A DNA stretch of 64,000 bases. Source: Branchiostoma floridae. Its lineage: Eukaryota; Chordata; Leptocardii; Amphioxiformes; Branchiostomatidae. The stretch lies in assembly GCF_000003815.2 (NCBI RefSeq), contig NC_049991.1, positions 13,122,034-13,186,033 of the forward strand. The letters are read 5' to 3'. Within the stretch, counting starts at the first letter, position 1, and each line of letters opens with the position of its first letter. The notes under the pieces were generated by a model. That model was not told the origin of the DNA. It ran no database searches and was given only the letters and a program-made list of their open reading frames with translations. A program made the translations under genes and the position numbers. Below, piece after piece: positions 60,913 through 64,000 of this stretch.

Positions 60913-62274
60913 GCAGTTCCCCGGGGTGTCTTTATCCGGGGAATGTCATTTCTTAAGGACGTTCAACTTCTTAAAGACGTGCTCTGCTCGCCTTAGATGG
61001 ATTAAGAAAGTAGCATGTTATTTTACAAGCACGAACGATGTAAAAAAAGATGAGCACAATGTAGAATATTACATACACAATTCGAGCTTCAGGTTATGTG
61101 TAAAGAGTATGTTTCAACACAGTGACTTGGGTTATATACCCAAGGCTGCATCGCACGCACAAAATCAAACAAAATGTATTTTTGAAAAGCTAGACGAATG
61201 TTTGTTACCTCCATGAAATGTCATGGAATGGAGGTTATATTTTCTGTTATGTGTCTCTGTCTGTGTAGATGATTACTCAAGAACGGCTGGATGGATTGGT
61301 TTCATACTTGTTGTGTTGGTGGGGTGTGATGAAAGCTCGAATCGATGAGATTTTGGGAGCCGTATCTGTCGTTATAATCGATGTAATAATATCAGAAATC
61401 ACCCCTATATTTGAGATATATTGGTACAGGCATCGTGCTTTATGTGTTTGTTAATGGGCTTAGCTCCAAGCAGATGGTGAGGTGACAGCTGTTTGGGGAA
61501 CCCCGAGTTTTTTAAATATGATAATTAGTTTTATTTATGTCTGCTCAGGATATCATGGAGATGTGAAGCGTAAGTATAATTGTAAGAAGTTGAGGTACAT
61601 TTAACGATAATGCTTAACAGGTATGGATGTCTCACATACTGTACTGCTGATTTGAGTGACATGGTGATTAAAATGCCATTAGGTCCTCTCATCTGGGTTG
61701 GGTGTCAGAAGTTTTATGGGTGATACAGATGTTATGATTTTGTTACGATAAGGGACAGTTGTTAGTTGTCTCTTTCGTAGCCAATGGTACTTGTTTTTTA
61801 GCAGACAGGGTTGGCGCCAAGTATTCATCTTACAGCTGGTGTAAGGCTGTCAGAGGAAAGTGTGCATCTCGTTTTTGTACCGTGTGAACAGCTGATCTTA
61901 TGACATATTGGTGGAAAATCAAATCACCATCTGACTAAAGTTGGCCACATCCCTTCTTCTTTCTGAGTTTCCCAACTTCCTCCCACCACACAGCTCTGAG
62001 GCACATAGTCGAACCTCAATAATGCTGACAACCTTAGACATTTTAAATGGCAAACATCAAGCTTAAGGAACACCACGCTACCAAATGCCGTCGACCTCTT
62101 AAACGCACATTACACAATTAAGTGTCACATTTTGATAATTACTAATCAGATGGACATCCTCTGTGTCATTAAATAAATACACCACTACTTTCCCATAACA
62201 TTTATGTTATATAACCATTACTCTCAAATACAACCGACTATAAACATACATACCATCCACAAAAAAGCAATAAA
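60913..62274 (+). terminator. Mucin gene 3' UTR / downstream, candidate poly(A) signals
   Basis: The stop is TGA at 60910-60912. AATAAA occurs at 62172-62177 and 62269-62274. The segment 61200-61500 (CCATGAAATGTCATGGAATGG, GATGATTACTCAAGAACGGC) looks like a dispersed repeat, so the transcript may end earlier. Confidence 0.4.
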
Positions 62275-64000
62275 TATTTCATGGAGGTATGAGGTCCCGA
62301 ACTCTAGTTTTTATATATTTTAAAGCTGCTAAGAAAAGATGCTGCAGTACGGTGTGTGTTTGTGTGTGTACACTGTTGTATCTAAAGAGTATACCTCATT
62401 GGTCGGCGCCTGTTGGTAACTGTTGGCGAATGACAGGCACACCACATGTAACAGTGAAGGGTGGACGATTTCAGGGAATATTAGAACTATAATAGAACTA
62501 CACAAAACATTCATTTGTAAGAGTAACGTTATATGAGATTTTTTTAAACGTATTCAAATCCTGCAGTATAGTTTATACCCGTCAATGGTTGCTTTGCCTT
62601 GCCGGCTGTGTTTTGATAATTCTTGGCAAAGTCAAGGTCTTGTGCAATGATGCTCAGTCGTTTGTTTTTGTGTTCGTATAATCACGCTATTGTTTGAATT
62701 TGTACATGTATTTCCTCTTAGTCGAAGTGCTATCTTGTTTATCTGTAAACTGAACATCAGCTATCACGGTGATTTTACTTGGCGTGTACGGTCATTGCAG
62801 TACAACATTAGAATTGAATTATAATCTGGCGGAGCTGAAACAGAGTTGAGTTGTGTGTTTTTTTTTCATTCAACAACCCACCAGGTACATGTGCATGTAT
62901 GCCATCATGAAGTACATCACAAAAAAACGACTTCATTGGTGAGAAATGAACATGTGTGTATCTCATTTTTCAGTCCGAATATTTAGTCCATGGGCCAGAG
63001 GGGTTTTTGGTACCACCGAGAGGGACAAGTGCTATCATGGATTTTTTGTATTAGTAGGAACTAAAGTTTATTTTAAGCCATGATAACCAGTTGTCATGCA
63101 CAGCTTTCCTACTGTAATCACGTGACCAAGTGACGTCATCCAAATTGACCTGGCCGTTTGGTCATTTATTGAAAAGGACGAGATAAATATGTAAAACATC
63201 AATAATTTCCAATGAAAATTGGTTTACATGTGAAAAATACCACAAGAATTACAAAGTATTAAGTTTTTTGTCGGTATTTAGCATCTTTAGGAAGTTATGA
63301 ATCTTTAAAGGCTGATTTTTGGGGTAATTTTTGCGTAAAAATTACATTGTTTACTTTCCAAAACCAGGCATTTATTCAGCCTGCCTATGTGGCCTTGTTT
63401 GATACGTTTTCGTGATTTGCCACATCTTTACCTGCATTTTGGGCTTTAAAGCAACAAAATCCGTCAATTCCAGCAGGAGTTACGAGTATTTCAATAATTA
63501 CACCCAACGGACTTTTTATCAAATTTCTGCGAATATCGCAATGCATCAGGGGTAATCCAAGAGACTGTCTATAAACTAATCCATGTGGCCGAGTCAAAAT
63601 GTTGATTTTTCTCAACATTTGGGGTAGTAGTAGGGCATTGGTCCATACATAAAAAAATGGCTACGTTTTGGGTAAAGTGCTGTTCACCGGTTGCCATGGC
63701 AACGGCCATTTTTCTAATGGCGATTTTCATCTGTTTATGGTCATTCAGTCGTTTGTATCATCAGTCATCATTTGTTGTTGATGGTATCTGACGTAATTCC
63801 GACTTACTTATTTGGTGTTTACAAGTATAGAATTCTGACCTATTTCCCATCTAATAGCAAAAGATATCTTTAAGTTAGTCTGAATACGGATACAATTTGT
63901 GGAAATCTCACTATTATAACTGAATCAAAAACCGCTGTAAAATGATATCCAAAATGTATCCAAAATAGCTTTTCAGTAACAAAAGGATGTTTGCTTTTGA
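62275..64000. other. Right-end non-coding region
   Basis: No convincing exon on either strand. A (GT)n-like run lies at 62352-62370. At 63690-63703 a perfect X-box palindrome is followed by CCATTTTT, possibly the promoter of a gene beyond the window. Confidence 0.4.
63690..63703. promoter_or_regulatory. Perfect palindromic X-box (RFX motif)
   Basis: GTTGCCATGGCAAC is a 14-bp perfect palindrome and the ideal RFX dimer site, followed at once by GGCCATTTTT (YY1-like on the minus strand). No coding sequence is seen nearby inside the window. Confidence 0.55.

Noticed and set aside
1-64000. CRISPR arrays, prokaryotic operons, phage-like genes
   Set aside because: The window is intron-rich animal DNA; the regular repeats present are transposon tandem cores or microsatellites.

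Overview
This is a eukaryotic nuclear window with split genes, GT-AG introns of 0.1-4 kb and many small transposons. Gene content and repeats fit an invertebrate deuterostome, most likely a lancelet (Branchiostoma). That assignment rests on protein resemblance recalled from memory and on repeat style, not on a database search. One assembly gap of 100 N lies at 15543-15642.

Layout: (1) 388-2417 (+) holds the last four exons of an ABCA3-like lipid ABC transporter, running in from the left. (2) 4306-13920 (-) is a complete 11-exon DRC3 (LRRC48) gene of 522 codons, encoding a dynein regulatory complex subunit of motile cilia. Two of its introns are AT-AC and look U12-type. (3) 14895-33370 (+) is a complete 17-exon TOM1/TOM1L2 gene of 646 codons, encoding an endosomal VHS-GAT ubiquitin-sorting adaptor. 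It has an apparent mutually exclusive pair of VHS exons and two PPxY motifs at exon ends. (4) 41532-60912 (+) is a complete 35-exon membrane mucin of 2484 codons: signal peptide, one giant Ser/Thr exon, EGFs, NIDO, AMOP, VWD, EGFs, SEA, EGF, transmembrane segment, short tail. It resembles MUC4 with an added SEA module. Every exon junction listed for these genes keeps frame.

DRC3 and TOM1 are divergent, with start codons 974 bp apart and an X-box (RFX-type) plus a YY1-like site between them. Human DRC3 and TOM1L2 are also head-to-head neighbours at 17p11.2, so this looks like ancestral chordate microsynteny around a shared promoter.

Introns and spacers carry mobile DNA: two Helentron-like elements with ~162 bp tandem repeats and terminal sequences that covary between copies, a hAT-like element nested in one of them, an internally deleted mariner, a LINE 3' fragment, a tRNA-derived SINE with target duplications, and several foldback MITEs. 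The 8 kb between TOM1 and the mucin gene and the last 3 kb have no convincing coding sequence.
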